Positions 47,050 through 58,558 of a stretch of DNA of 64,000 bases are shown here, piece after piece. Position 1 is the stretch's first letter. Every line of letters begins with the position of its first letter. The notes beneath the pieces were generated by a model, which saw only the letters and a list, made by a program, of their open reading frames with translations, was not told the DNA's origin and ran no database searches. The DNA is taken from assembly GCF_011075055.1 (NCBI RefSeq), contig NC_058153.1, forward strand, positions 9,114,001-9,178,000. Reading direction: 5' to 3'. The stretch comes from Mangifera indica (taxonomy: Eukaryota; Streptophyta; Magnoliopsida; Sapindales; Anacardiaceae). Position numbers and translations under genes: made by a program.

Positions 47050-47850
47050 TGGTGGTGCTATTGAAGAAGACTTGGTCAAATATTCGTATGGCCTCTTCCT
47101 ATCAAGAATGCATTTAATCCGACTAATTTTGGAAGAAAAAATTTATTCCATATTAGCTGGAGAAATTGGGATTGCTTGGGAAGAATGTGGAGAAAAACTG
47201 GAGCTGATGTGCACACTAGAAGGAAGGTAAAATGTGTTCTGTACTAGCTGAAAGGAACATGTCAAGCTTGTTGTGCGAGCTTTGGATAGGGAAAATTGGA
47301 CTAACACTATGGCTGTAGTGGGAATAAATAGCAACGTGACTGGTTTGTGGAAGAGAAATTGAAGAAGGCGTGTACTGGCTGGGAGAAAGGAAGACACGTG
47401 TTGTTTGTGGAAGAAACGTGGTTGTGAAGTAGAGAACAGAGAAAAAACACACACTGCAGTGTTTTGAAAATAAGGAGCAACGTGCCTGTACGCACTGTGT
47501 TAGAGAAAGCAGGCGACCAAGCACTGTATGACATTGAGTAGGCGGCCTGATTTGGAAAAAGGACCTGAGTTGACTGGGTTAATGTGGAGAAAGGCTGACG
47601 CGTCAAGTTGGAATGGAATAAAGAAGCAAACAAATGCTGCGTAGTGAATAAGAGGAAGGTTGACTCGTCAAGCTGGTGTTGGGTGAAGAAGCTGACGTGC
47701 GCTGCTGTTTGAAGAGGAATAGTGGACGTGTTGGCTGCTTAAAGCAGATGAGAGGTAAGACGTGTGCTGAGAAGAGACACCACCACGGAGAGAAAATCAC
47801 GCGGCGCTAAAATGGGGTAAGTAAAGCAGGGGGCTACGGTTTAAAACGGG
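47050..47850. other. Relatively GC-rich block with degenerate GAAGNTGACGTG-like repeats
   Basis: Stands out from its AT-rich surroundings. It has iterated motifs such as AAGACACGTGTTGTTTGTGG, AAGCTGACGTGCGCTGCTG and GTTGACTCGTCAAGCTGG. The plus strand is purine-biased, so several overlapping minus-strand frames of 65-108 codons are open, Ser/Phe-rich and motif-free; I regard these as shadows of base composition. It may be a leader or LTR segment of Athila II, or foreign sequence. Function unknown. Confidence 0.4.
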
Positions 47851-47853
47851 TGC

Positions 47854-47856
<3 letters not shown>

Positions 47857-47905
<49 letters not shown>
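47857..47905. repeat. (TA)n microsatellite
   Basis: About 48 bp of TA repeats followed by an A-rich tract with AAAATAAAAT iterations (47910-48005). Confidence 0.9.
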
Positions 47906-47907
<2 letters not shown>

Positions 47908-48034
47908 GAGAAAAAAATAATAAAATAAGATAAAAAACAAAATAAAACAAAAATAAAATAAAATAAAATAGATAAAAGAAAAAACAAAATGAAATAAGAC
48001 AGAACCCAAAACAACGACTGGGTATGAGAAAAAT

Positions 48035-48200
48035 ATGAGATTAAGTTAAATGTCTCTTTTTATTTTGTCTTCTAGATGCAACACATGGGTGATTTTATCT
48101 CAAATTCAAATTTTGTCGACGATACTCTGCTATGTATACCCCTACACACGAGTTTGTATTGCTCTAGAAAATATTAAATAACTCAAATAAAAGAAAGAGA
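48035..48200 (-). repeat. LTR fragment, same family as the solo LTR 54518-56471
   Basis: The stretch with TTTTTATTTTGTCTTCTAGA, CTCAAATTCAAATTTTGTC and GCTCTAGAAAATATTAAATA aligns with 56215-56420 of the minus-strand solo LTR. It is an isolated piece of the 5' end of that LTR, in minus orientation, next to the plus-strand Tekay IV gag. Boundaries are approximate. Confidence 0.55.
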
Positions 48201-48249
48201 AATAACCCACAGAAGAGCCAGAGTGAGAAGGTAGTACCCTAAGTTCCCT

Positions 48250-50290
48250 AGGTAGGTCTAAGTGTTTAAGATGTCAGAGACATTTTTCAGAGATGTTTTA
48301 GCTCAAGGAAATGAGTCAACATAAGTACTATCAGTAGAGACTTAGGACTAAGTAAAAAGGACTTCAACACTAATAGCAAAATTGATAGCAACACCAGCTA
48401 AAACTCAATTGTATCTTATTTTCAATCTACCTAGTGTACACTAGCCCTAGAAATTTGATAGTGCTAAGGACCCGATTGTAGCTAAGAACTGGCTATAGTT
48501 AGTAGAAAGTGTTATGGCCTTGTTTGACATGATGGATCATGAGAAAATCTAGTATGCCACATACTTCTTCAAGTCTAATGCAAGAATATGGTGGAACCTA
48601 GTTTAGAAGACTACCAAGATTTCAGAGATGTCTTGGTATGAGTTTAGGCAAAGATTTAAGGCTAAGTACAAGGGTAAGGATGTGACATACATCTAATTAA
48701 GGAGTTTCTCACCTTGACATAGGGTATAAATTCGGTGAAGGAATACTCCACTAAGTTTAATCACTTGTTAAGGTTTGCCTATGAGATAGGTAGTATTAAG
48801 AAATGGTAGATAGAGAAATTTATCTATAGGCTTGATCTAGCCATAGCCCAAGACGTGATGACAAGACAACAGTCACCCTAAACTTACAACAAAGCCCTGA
48901 GAAAGGTATTGAGGGTAGAGGTTTTTATGAGGAAGATGTATGGTCAGACCTCTACCCAGATAGCATATGGACCAACACCAGTGTAGTAATCAGGCAGTAG
49001 TAGTGCCTTGATTTAGAGAAGCCCTCCTTAAGATAAGAAAGGGAAAAAATCCTTCTAGCATGAAAGCAATAAAAAAGGCTAGAAGATAAGTAAGAAACTG
49101 AGAGGGTCTCTTATAGATAAGGGTGTTTGATAGCGCACACAATCTATTACAAATGTCTTAGCTAGGGCACATGGCTAGATCTTGTCCCCAAGGTTCCAAC
49201 CCAAGTTAAACAACCAGTAGGGGGAGCCACTGGTAGAGTGTACACCATTACCCAAACCCAACAGCAATTACTAGTCAAATTTCTATTTTTGATACTTTTA
49301 TTTACATTTTGATTGATTGTGGTGTTATACATTATTTTATAGCCAAGAATTTAGTAGAGAGATTAAAAGTACAACCAATCAGAATGGCCTAGAGAGTTAA
49401 GATAAAGTTACTAGATGGTGGGTCCATATTTAGTGATGAGATGATATTAGGACAGGTTATTGATATATAAGGTAGACAACTTTTAGTAGATTTGATAGAG
49501 TTTGAAATGTTTTTATTTCAACATGACCTTTACAGAAAGATTTCTTGGGGAGGAATAAAGTTGAGATTAATTATTGATGTAAGAAAGTGTGGTTCAGTCT
49601 TGTGAATAGGGACCAATTTGAGTTCGACAAGAGACATATCAAAAGTTTGATGATCAATGCCTTGAAGGCAAGAAAAATGCTAAGTAAAAAGGTGTACAGG
49701 TTTCTTGGCTCATGTAGTGAGCAAGTTAGAGTTAGGCTTAAGCATTAAGAAAATGTTAATGGTTCAAGAGTTTCTAGGTGTCTTCCTAAAAGAGTTGTCA
49801 GGAATAGCACTTAAGTGAAAGGTTAAGTTCAGTATAGAACTGGCACCTGGCATAATACTTTTCTCTAAGGTACCCTAAAGAATGGCTCTAAACGAGCTAT
49901 AAGAATTAAAGAAGTAGCTCTAAGAGTTATTAGAGAATAGTTTTGTCATACTAAGTCACTCTCCTTGGGAAGCTCTTATCTTATTTGTTAAGACAAAAGA
50001 TGGGTTCATGAGGATGTGTATAGACCACCAAGAGCTGAACAAGGTCATGGTGAAGAACAAGTACTTGTTACCAAAATAGATTATCTATTTGCCTAGTTAA
50101 AATGATCATTTATGTTCTCTAAGATCGATCTAAAGTCAGGTTACCATTAGGTAAGGTGGCTAAGTAGGATATACCCAAAACAACTTTTTGAACAAGGTGT
50201 GGCCATTTTGAGTTTGTAGTGATGTCATTTGGACTAACCAATACACTTATAGTGTTTATGGATTTGATGAACAGGGTATTAGAAATCAAG
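48250..50290 (+). mobile_element. Tekay-type element IV, gag to partial RT
   Basis: A gag remnant reads VAKNWL*LVESVMALFDMMDHEKI and WYEFRQRFKAKYKGKDVTYI (48480-48695). The protease has LIDCGVIHYFIAKNLVERLK (about 49311-49368), where the family has DSG at the active site. The RT begins IELAPGIILFSKVP (about 49837) with [25 protein letters not shown] (49990-50065), breaking off at about 50290 after MNRVLE, before the catalytic IDD. It is truncated against Athila II leader sequence and carries many stops. Confidence 0.75.
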
Positions 50291-50349
50291 ATGAATTTGT
50301 TAAGGACTTTTTTTTATTTTCTTACTAATTCTTATTTTCTTCTCTTGTA

Positions 50350-50536
50350 AACTTAGCCTAGTGCATACAGATCGAAAGTAACTAAAAAGTTGGATTTTGA
50401 CCCTAAAATTGAAAGAACTATACAAAATTTGAGAATAGGCAAACAAGAAGAGGAAGTGAAGATAGAAAACCCAGAGGCAAATCTAAACTAGAATATAGTC
50501 AACTTACCACTTTTAGTGTATGCTCTAAGAATCATT
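50350..50536 (+). pseudogene. Athila II gag, N-terminal fragment
   Basis: Aligns with 31520-31715 of Athila I, including VTKKLDFDPKIERTIQNLR-type sequence from about 50380. The start codon position reads ATA (GTGCATACAGATCG at about 50360) where Athila I has ATG. It is interrupted at about 50537 by repeat R copy 2 and continues at 52082. Confidence 0.65.
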
Positions 50537-52081
50537 CGTGTTGTCAGTTTCAAGGTATTTTATCTTGTATAAAAAGTTTTTAAATAATTTATTAATAAAG
50601 AAGTAGTTCTTATGTTTATGTGCATAAGTTATTTCCTTTATTTTGCGATAATATAAAGTATGTGTATGAATTGTCCGAATGACTCACTTAATACAAACTG
50701 AATCATCAAATTGTTCTCTAAGGACGTGATATAACTTGGACAATTATATCACATAGTAGGCATACTGAATATCTTCATTGAATTCATGAGATGACATTAG
50801 TGCGAATGATGATAATGGTCATGTTATTAGGGTATTAGTATGGATTAATAGTTAGAGAACTATTTTTCGAACACGACCAATAACAATAAGTCACATGGCC
50901 GTTAAATCGTAGTCAATGACTTATTGTAAGATCGTACTAATGTATGAAGTAATTCTTTGACTAGAGATATCATAGTCGAATTCGATACAAATATGCATGA
51001 TTCAATGGTGTATATATATAAGGTTAACCACATCTCATAAAACAAACCATACTGGTCATATGTTATTTGTACGTAGAGAAGAATGATGGTCAAGATAGGA
51101 TCTATTGACTCAGACAGTATTGGCTTTTGAATATTTGTTGATTCAACCTAGATTTGAGTTCTGAAACAAATATTGATAAATATTAAAAATTGAATGTTTG
51201 GCCAGAGTATAATGTAAATTATATGAAGGATGTTCGTTATGACATGTTCTGAATATTTAAATCAATGATTCGTAAAGAATCAAAATTAGAACTTTGACAA
51301 TCCATGAGTTTGAAATCGATTTGGATTGGACAATGGAAGGATATTACCTGCATGAAACGTAAGATTAGATATTTTAGGTTCGATAGAGTATTTCTTCATT
51401 ATGGTTTAAGGCTTATGACACATTACTAGATGTTTACTATAGTCGTTGAGTTTTCAGATGTACTTTCAAATCATCCGAAAAATAACTCACGACTATGTCA
51501 CAATGAACCTAAAGGGTCACACTAAATAAATCAAGCTTACGAAAGGAAAAATTAATTATCCGAGGTTGGCTAGCACATTCTGAATGATAATAAGAATCAT
51601 ATAAAATGTTATACGGATGCAAAAATAACATTTTAAAAGTTAAGATTTTAAGATATTAGTAAGATGAAATTAATATGGCTAAAATATTTTATATATATAT
51701 ATGTGTGTCTGTGTATAACAAATTTTTAAATCAACATTTTGGTGGGTCAAAAGTAGAATTTTAGAAAACTACAACTACCATTATAAAATAATGAAGTTAG
51801 TTCATTCAAAGAGAGTTAGTCTATTTTAAACTAAAATTTCTCTCAAATAATTGTGAAACTCTCTCCCCTCTTTCTACGTCACAATAATGGTGTACTTTGG
51901 CTTGGTGGTGGACTTTCTTTAGAGATCTTGCAAGTGGAAGACTCATTCTATCATCCTATATCCATATAGGAGGCAAATAAGTAGGTAAAATTCTTATCTT
52001 TTCTCTCTTTTGCAAATGCATGCTTTGATTATTTCTCTCTTGATATATATGTTTGTTTTGTTTTTATTCTCTTCACTTAAT
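50537..52081 (+). repeat. Dispersed repeat R, copy 2, inserted in Athila II gag
   Basis: Colinear with 22060-23370 (see the blocks GGTCATGTTATTAGG, TTCGAACACGACCAATAACA, GAGGTTGGCTAGCACATTC and the CT-rich end near 51855). A related ~30-bp piece of Athila gag occurs on both sides: TACCACTTTTAGTGTATGCT at 50509-50528 and CACCACAACCATGTGCACTC at 52090-52109. This suggests a target duplication or an overlap of two copies. No coding domain. Confidence 0.65.
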
Positions 52082-53400
52082 CTTTCAAACACCACAACCA
52101 TGTGCACTCTAAGATTATGCTATACCATCCACCAAGGATACTACCATAAGTATTGTCTAACCACCAGTCAACACTAACAACTTTGAGATCAAACCATCTA
52201 TCATACACATGATTTAGCAAAACCAATTTATAATAGCAACATTTGAAGATCCACATGCATAACTAGCGAAATTCATGCAAACATGTAATACTTTCAAACT
52301 AAATAGAATACCTGACGAGGTAGGGAAGTTAAGATCGTTTCCCCCTTCACTTAGAGACAAAGTCATTATTTGGCTTGAGTCCAAAGCTTTAAAACTTTTC
52401 ATATCTTGGGAAGCCTTATCCCAAGCAATCCTATAGTCGCATATCTAGACACATTAAGACCACTCTTTATGCAACTCCAATAGATCATTTATGAAACTAG
52501 CAACTGAAAGTGCATTTCAAGTGATTAAATGAGTTATTTTAAGTAGTTCATGCTAGATAAACGATACCATACCCAAGAAACCATCAAAAGTGTATGAAAT
52601 AGATGTCATGACCATAATGAATATGAAACTTGATGCATTGACAAAGAAATTGGAAAGATTGGATATGAAGGTAGTATATGCAACCATGCAATGTGAAATA
52701 TGTGGAGAAGGACATGCTAACATTGATTGCAACACATAAACACATACCCTGGAGAACAAAGTGTTGAATAAGCAAATGTGATAAATTTTAACTAAAAAGT
52801 CAAGGCAATCCATATTCCAATACCTACAATCCAGAATGAACAAATCACCTAAACTTTTCATAGAGAAACTAGCCAATTCCAACTAATGCAAGCCATAATT
52901 TCAGGCTATTACCACCTAAATTCTAGAACATAGCACCATAATAACAACCCTTACATCCTACACCAAAATAGCAAAAATAAAGTTTTGAATTGATAATAAA
53001 AAGTTTCATACAAGCTCAAAACCAAAAGACACGAGCTCAAGAAAAGCCAACAAACACCTCACTGTTAGAATAAAACAATTAGTCACTCATAATAGAATGT
53101 TTGAGGTAAAGCTAAGCCGACAAGCTTCCTCTTCAAACTCACGAGATCATAGGAAGCTACCAAGTCAATCAATAAATCCAATGGAACAATGCCAAGCTAT
53201 AGCTATTAGAAGTAGAACCATAAATGAACCCGTATAATCAATGCACCTTGATAAGCTAGTACACAAGAAAACTCTTTAAGTGAAGATGTAGAGGCAAACA
53301 AAGAAAAATATCAACAAATATCATAAGAGCTACTAGAGAACAAAAAGAAAAAGACTCAAGTCAAACCAAGTACCACAGTGTTATCCCATTTCCTCAAAGG
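52082..53400 (+). pseudogene. Athila II gag, main part
   Basis: Resumes with a sequence aligned to 31683 onward of Athila I. A zinc-knuckle remnant (CEICGEGHANIDC) lies near 52690-52732, and a long Asn/Gln/Lys-rich region follows. Frames are broken by many stops, and the minus-strand frames in this region are shadows. Less of the capsid motif is readable than in Athila I. Confidence 0.6.
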
Positions 53401-53579
53401 TATCAAAAAACAAAACTAGATTAACAATTCGTCATATTTCTAGAGATATTCAAGTACATACACCTCAATGTGTCTTTCTTAAAAGCAATAACGTAAATGC
53501 CTACACATGCAAAATTTTTTAAAGACATATAGTAAAATAAAATAAAGCTAGAAGAATTCAAAATAGTAGCCTTTTTAGA

Positions 53580-53990
53580 AAAGTACATTGCAATCTTTCA
53601 AAACAAATTGCCACCAAAACTAAAAGATATAGGTTGTTTCTCTATACCATGTATAGTAAGGAATGAATCCTTCAATAAGACATTATATAATTTGGGTGCC
53701 AGTATCAATGCCATGTTAATATCCATATGTAAAAGGTTAGATATCGAAGAACTTAAACCTACAACAATAACTCCATAATTAAAAGATATATCGATTAAAT
53801 ATCAGAGTGGAGTACTAAAAAATGTTCTAATATGTGTAGGCAAGTTTTATATCCTAATTTATATCCTAATAGTTTTCACTGTATTAGACATAAAGAATAG
53901 AAAACTAACATTCAAAATCAAGCAAGAGAAGGTAGAATTTAACTTGTTTAAACTAACAACAAAACCTTTTGTTGTTAATTCATGTTATAC
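53580..53990 (+). pseudogene. Athila II protease remnant
   Basis: Shows KLKDIGCFSIPCIVRNESF (about 53620-53675) and LYNLGASINAM (53683-53715). The catalytic Asp of the family's DLGAS is Asn here. The flap-side segment VLDIKNRKLTFKI follows near 53880-53920. Inactive. Confidence 0.65.
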
Positions 53991-54414
53991 GAGTGGATGA
54001 GAGACTTAAAGAGGTATTGCCAAATGATGCACTAGAGTCATGTTTAAACCATAACAACTTGACAATTGATGAGAACACCAAAATTGCCATATATGCATAA
54101 TACTTGGAAGCAATAGAAACAACAAGAGCAATAACATGCCTCAAGTTTAAAAATTCAAACTAGGTAGCAATACAATCAGTTATAAACATACTACATTTAT
54201 AAGCAAAAGATGCACTACAAATAGAACTTAAGTTGTTACTAGCCAAGCTAAAGTACACTTATCTCAAACTAGAGCCAACTTACCCTGTTATCATAAAAGT
54301 GAATTTGAATGTTGAATAAGAAGACAAATTGGTGTGATTACTTAGGGAACATAGGAAAATAATCAGATATAATATCTAAGATCTAAAGGGCATCAAAGAG
54401 AATCATAGGATGGT

Positions 54415-54517
54415 AAATATGCATCGACTATAGGAAGTTAAATAGCACCACCAAGAAGGATCATTTCCCATTGTCGTTCATCAATCAAGGACTGCAAAAT
54501 ACTCATATTTCTATTAA
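54415..54517 (+). pseudogene. Athila II RT, first part
   Basis: Contains CIDYRKLNSTTKKDHFPLSFINQ-like sequence spread over two frames (54423-54490). RT is interrupted at about 54517 by the minus-strand solo LTR and resumes at 56472. Confidence 0.65.
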
Positions 54518-56471
54518 TATAATGTCCTTCTCTATATCTATATCCCCACACAAAATATGACCCAAAAAGACATGTATGCCATGACTTCTTAATAAAAAAA
54601 ACAATGAAACTCAATATGTGGTAATAATTACCAAAATGTGTAAAAAGATGAAACTCAAAATGTTAATTAAAATACCTCATTTATTAAACTGCATACATAA
54701 AAGAAAGGTTTGAAAACTCAATTTAAATAGATATTATGCATAAAGAATCATAAAACTATAACTAGATGTCAAAAATACATACATATATATATATAAAGAA
54801 ATCAGTCAAAAAACGATTTTGCCCTTCACTCTTATATAGCTACTCAGTTGAACCACTGGCTCTCTCACATGCTTTTGTACTCACCTCTACCTTTAAAACA
54901 ACAAAAAGGAATGCATGAGTGACAAAAACTCAGTAAGTCAGTGACCTCTTAACACCTTTAATAATACATAAAGTTGATAAACTTAGTGTTCCATTTGTGA
55001 ATCTCGGTATAGTCACAACTCGGTACCCTCATGCCCTGACATAGGTTATCCACAAAGGTTACAAAGTCTTAAACTAAACTTAAGATATATGATGTCCTAG
55101 TGAAAGCATGTGACACCTTACGTGTCTATTATTTGTAATGTCTTGCATACATATCGTACGACCTATTAGGCTAGCTAACTATGATACTTAGGTCACATAG
55201 GGAAATTTGATCATAGTCATTCACTTATCACATACACTAGTTACGAAATGCTATCAAACCATCTTGGGATGACCCTTACCACAGGTATATATGTTATAGA
55301 TCTAGCTAACCACATGAGAAACTATCTAAAAGCCACAATCTCTTATCATGCAAACTTGAACTAAACTAAACTGAGTGGTTAATGTGTTTTAACACCAAGT
55401 GCATAATGCATCTCATAGGTATCCAGCTTCTTTACTTTCACGTATCTTGCCACTTATGCACATAGTTGGTGGCTATCTAAATATATACCATTTTTTTTAA
55501 CTTTTTTGAGTTTTGACCTGGATCTAACTTGGTCGAAGCCTTATTTCATCTTTCATATAGTCGAGCATTTCTTCTATCTCTAGCTACTTTGTCTTTCTTA
55601 ATAAGGTCTTTTTTTCTTTCTTTTCTTTCCTTGTTCTTTCCTTTCCTTGTCTTAGCCTAAGGGTAAAATGGTTTTTTAGCTAACTACACAGATATGTGCC
55701 TAAAGTGTACCTCTATGTTCATCTATTTAAGCACAACATCCATTTTTGGAAAGTTACATACAAGCTTGTGTCCTATACTACATAATCATATATGCCCTTC
55801 CTCAAAATGAGTGTGTGAGAAGCGGATTTTCCTTATTTTACACCAAGGACACACAAGTGTGTATAAGGCTATACACGACTATGTGTCATGATCTAGAGAT
55901 CACAAAGTCTATGAGTTCTATATTTTCTTCAGCTAACTTTTAGTTAACAATGTATAAACAAGCTTTAGAACATATTTCTAATCTTCCTAACTCAATTTAT
56001 AGCACTCATAACCATATTAATATGTATAACATGAATCATTCTAGGTGTCATCACTATCAACCTACTGTGTTCGTCTAAGTTTTTAGATTTTTTAAAACCC
56101 CACTCAAGAATCTGCCATACATAACATATATACAGAATCAATAAAACATTCAAAAACATGAAACCACATAGGATAACAAACTATAATATATAATTAGAAA
56201 TTAAGTCAAAATGCTTCTTTTTATTTTGCCTCTTGGATGTGACACACAAGCATGTACCTACAAAAACAAGCATGTGTCGTGTCTTCTAACTATGGAAATG
56301 CTTGATTTTGTTACGATTCTTATCTTATCCTCAAATTCAAATTATGCTAACAATGCATAGTTGGGAATCCCTATACATATAAGCATGCTTCTCCCAAGAA
56401 AGCATTAATAATTCAATTTAAAAATAAGGGAAAATATTAAAATGCCTTTGGGTTTACCTATGGGTGTTATA
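54518..56471 (-). mobile_element. Solo LTR (minus strand) inside Athila II RT
   Basis: The LTR family is related to 37642-39802 and 39850-41989, in reverse orientation. The left end TATAATGTCCTTCTCTATAT corresponds to the reverse complement of the LTR 3' end. The right end CCTATGGGTGTTATA corresponds to the reverse complement of TGTAATACCCATAGG. Length about 1950 bp. Athila RT reads on both sides. The expected 5-bp target duplication is not visible (left ATTAA, right GTTAC), so the ends are either decayed or misplaced by a few bases. Confidence 0.7.
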
Positions 56472-56965
56472 GTTACCTAGATAGATACTTAGATTTCTTT
56501 CGAATCTTGATACATGTAGACAATCGAGAAAAAATGGCATTCACTTGTCTATATGGAACCTTTGCTTATAGAAGGATGTCTTTCAGCCTTTACAATGCAC
56601 CAGCCGTATTCTAGCATTACATGATAGCCATATTACTCGGACTTTGTTGAGTGCATAACAAAAATCTTCATAGATGATTTCTTAGTCTACGAAAGTAATT
56701 TTAATAACTGTTTTTAAAACCTCTGTAAGGTATTTCAGAGATATGAAGAGGTAAACCTCATCCTTAATTGGGAAAAATGTTACTTTATGGTAAGAGAAGG
56801 AATCATACGGGGTCACCTAGTATCCAAACAAGGAATAAAGGTAGATCATGCAAAAATTCAGATAATAGAGAGATTACCAACATCCACCAATATACAAATA
56901 GACAAAAGTTTGCTAAGACATGTAAGATTTTACAAAAGATATCAAATATTTCTCGAAGATAGCTA
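56472..56965 (+). pseudogene. Athila II RT, second part
   Basis: A good stretch of Ty3 RT: TCLYGTFAYRRMSFSLYNAPAVF (56540-56610), then IKIFIDDFLVYE-like catalytic motif (56656-56690). LILNWEKCYFMVREGIIRGHLVSKQGIKV spans 56758-56843 and RHVRFYKRYQIF lies near 56917-56953. These are the conserved RT palm and thumb blocks of Athila. Several frameshifts. Confidence 0.8.
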
Positions 56966-56999
56966 AACCACTCTTGAACTTACTTCGCTTGGACACATA

Positions 57000-57310
57000 T
57001 GAAAGTGCCTTCATATATAAGGAAAGAACCAAGACATGCCATGATAAACATATCATGAAAAAGGAATTCAAGGAAGAAGATTCAATACTTTTTTTCAATT
57101 CCAAGTTAGATCTCTTGCCATAAAAGCTAAAATCATGCTAGTCAAAACCATTCAAGGTCATCTAAGTACATCTGCATGGTGTAGCAAAAGCCTAGAGTGA
57201 AAATACAGGCACCTTCAAAGTAAACAGCCAATGCCTTAAACCATACCTACTGAACAAATCAATTGTAGTAGGAGTATCATGCCTATTATTTGATCCATCC
57301 TTAACTTGAG
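57000..57310 (+). pseudogene. Athila II integrase C-terminal fragment
   Basis: TKTCHDKHIMKKEFKEEDSIL (57030-57090) and SENTGTFKVNSQCLKPYL (57198-57252) match the C-terminal end of Athila integrases and parallel 42083-42290 in Athila I. It is joined to RT sequence without the RNase H and most of the integrase, showing an internal deletion. Confidence 0.75.
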
Positions 57311-57765
57311 CTACATAAGAAAGAGGGTTGAGATACAAACCAAAAACAAGTAACACCAAGAGGTAACCTGAGCATATTACATTTATTTCAAGTTATTTTA
57401 GTTAGTACATTTTTTTTAGGTTGAGACGGGCAATGCCACTCGATTCAATCAATTCAATCAATCATGTCAGTTTCAAATGCAATTAACCACATCGCATTGA
57501 CAGGGAATACGACTGAGCAAGCATGGTTGTATATCAATGCAATCATGCCACAAGCATACATATCAACATTCTTACATAGAAAGCACTATGAACCCTATTT
57601 CAACTTTTTTCTATAGGTAAGTAGGTCTAGGTACCCTGTAAAATTTATAAGAACCAAAATCAGTTGATTCCTAAAAATAAGAACCAAAACCTAGAACTTG
57701 GAACCTGTAAGATCTGTTCCTAGTAGAAACCAACCTTATAGGTTTCAGTTCCTACCCGAAACCTG

Positions 57766-57830
<65 letters not shown>

Positions 57831-58550
57831 GTAGCTGGGGGAAGCACTTTAGAATATGAAAATTATATCAAATGTTGGAAGCCAGTAACTTGTTTCTATG
57901 AATACAAGAATTTTAGCTAAACATGAATATAAGAATATGACTTAACTCTAGAACAAGTTTCAGTTCCAATTTATGTTTCATGTTGCATACATGACATAGG
58001 AGTTTTTGAACATGTATCCAACAACAAATTAAACATTTGTTTTTACAATAAGTATAGACCATAAAAGGTTACATAAGAGAGTTGAAGTCTAAACCAGTTG
58101 ATTAAAAAAAGAAACAAGAGAAAAAAGATGGAGAGAGAGAGAAAGACAACCCCAAATTGTAAAGGCTGTAAATGATAAAAAGAGAAAAAGATGTCATACA
58201 TTTGATGAAGGACAAACATTGATAGGGTTGTGATATCATTCACAAAGATGTTTAGGGTTGATATCATTCAATAGACATAAAGAGATAAACAAGAATTCAA
58301 TGCAATTTGCAAAGCAATTCTTAAAAAAATTCAAATTGAATTTTATTAATAATCAAATAATTGATTGCCTATAAATACTTAAGCCCTTTATATAAGTTAT
58401 TGACTCTCCTAATTAAAATAAAAATCTTAATTCTACTAAAATAGAAAAATTATTAAAATAGGATAATAGTTTAACTAGAATTAGAAATATTAAGGTTCAA
58501 CATTTTTTAGAAACCAACAATCTCATCCGTGAATGACAATTTTGTCCATT
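57311..58550. other. Sequence downstream of Athila II, mostly unassigned
   Basis: Possibly the untranslated region between pol and 3' LTR of Athila II. It contains iterated AGAACCAAAA/GGAACCTGTA/GGTTTC motifs (57645-57765), a (TA)n(TG)n microsatellite (57768-57829) and a 'cccTTTATATAAG'-like TATA motif near 58386. No coding region I would defend. Confidence 0.4.
57768..57829. repeat. (TA)n(TG)n compound microsatellite
   Basis: About 30 bp of TA repeats followed by about 31 bp of TG repeats. Confidence 0.92.
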
Positions 58551-58558
58551 AAATTTAG

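Larger units (their letters stand above)
47017..57310 (+). mobile_element. Athila-type Ty3 element II, interrupted by other elements
   Basis: Begins with a PBS-like TTTTTAGCATCGTTGCCAAA (about 47017-47036). The gag start lies at 50350-50530, gag resumes at 52082, and protease (53580-53970), RT (54415-54515 and 56472-56950) and a C-terminal integrase segment (57010-57310) follow. Insertions are Tekay IV (about 48250-50290), repeat R copy 2 (50537-52081) and a minus-strand solo LTR (about 54518-56471). An internal deletion joins RT/RNase H directly to the integrase end at about 56965-57010. Confidence 0.7.

Noticed and set aside
47143..47800. Several overlapping minus-strand frames of 65-108 codons
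   Set aside because: Three frames are open at once over a purine-biased repetitive segment, with Ser/Phe/Leu-rich translations and no motif, as expected from composition.
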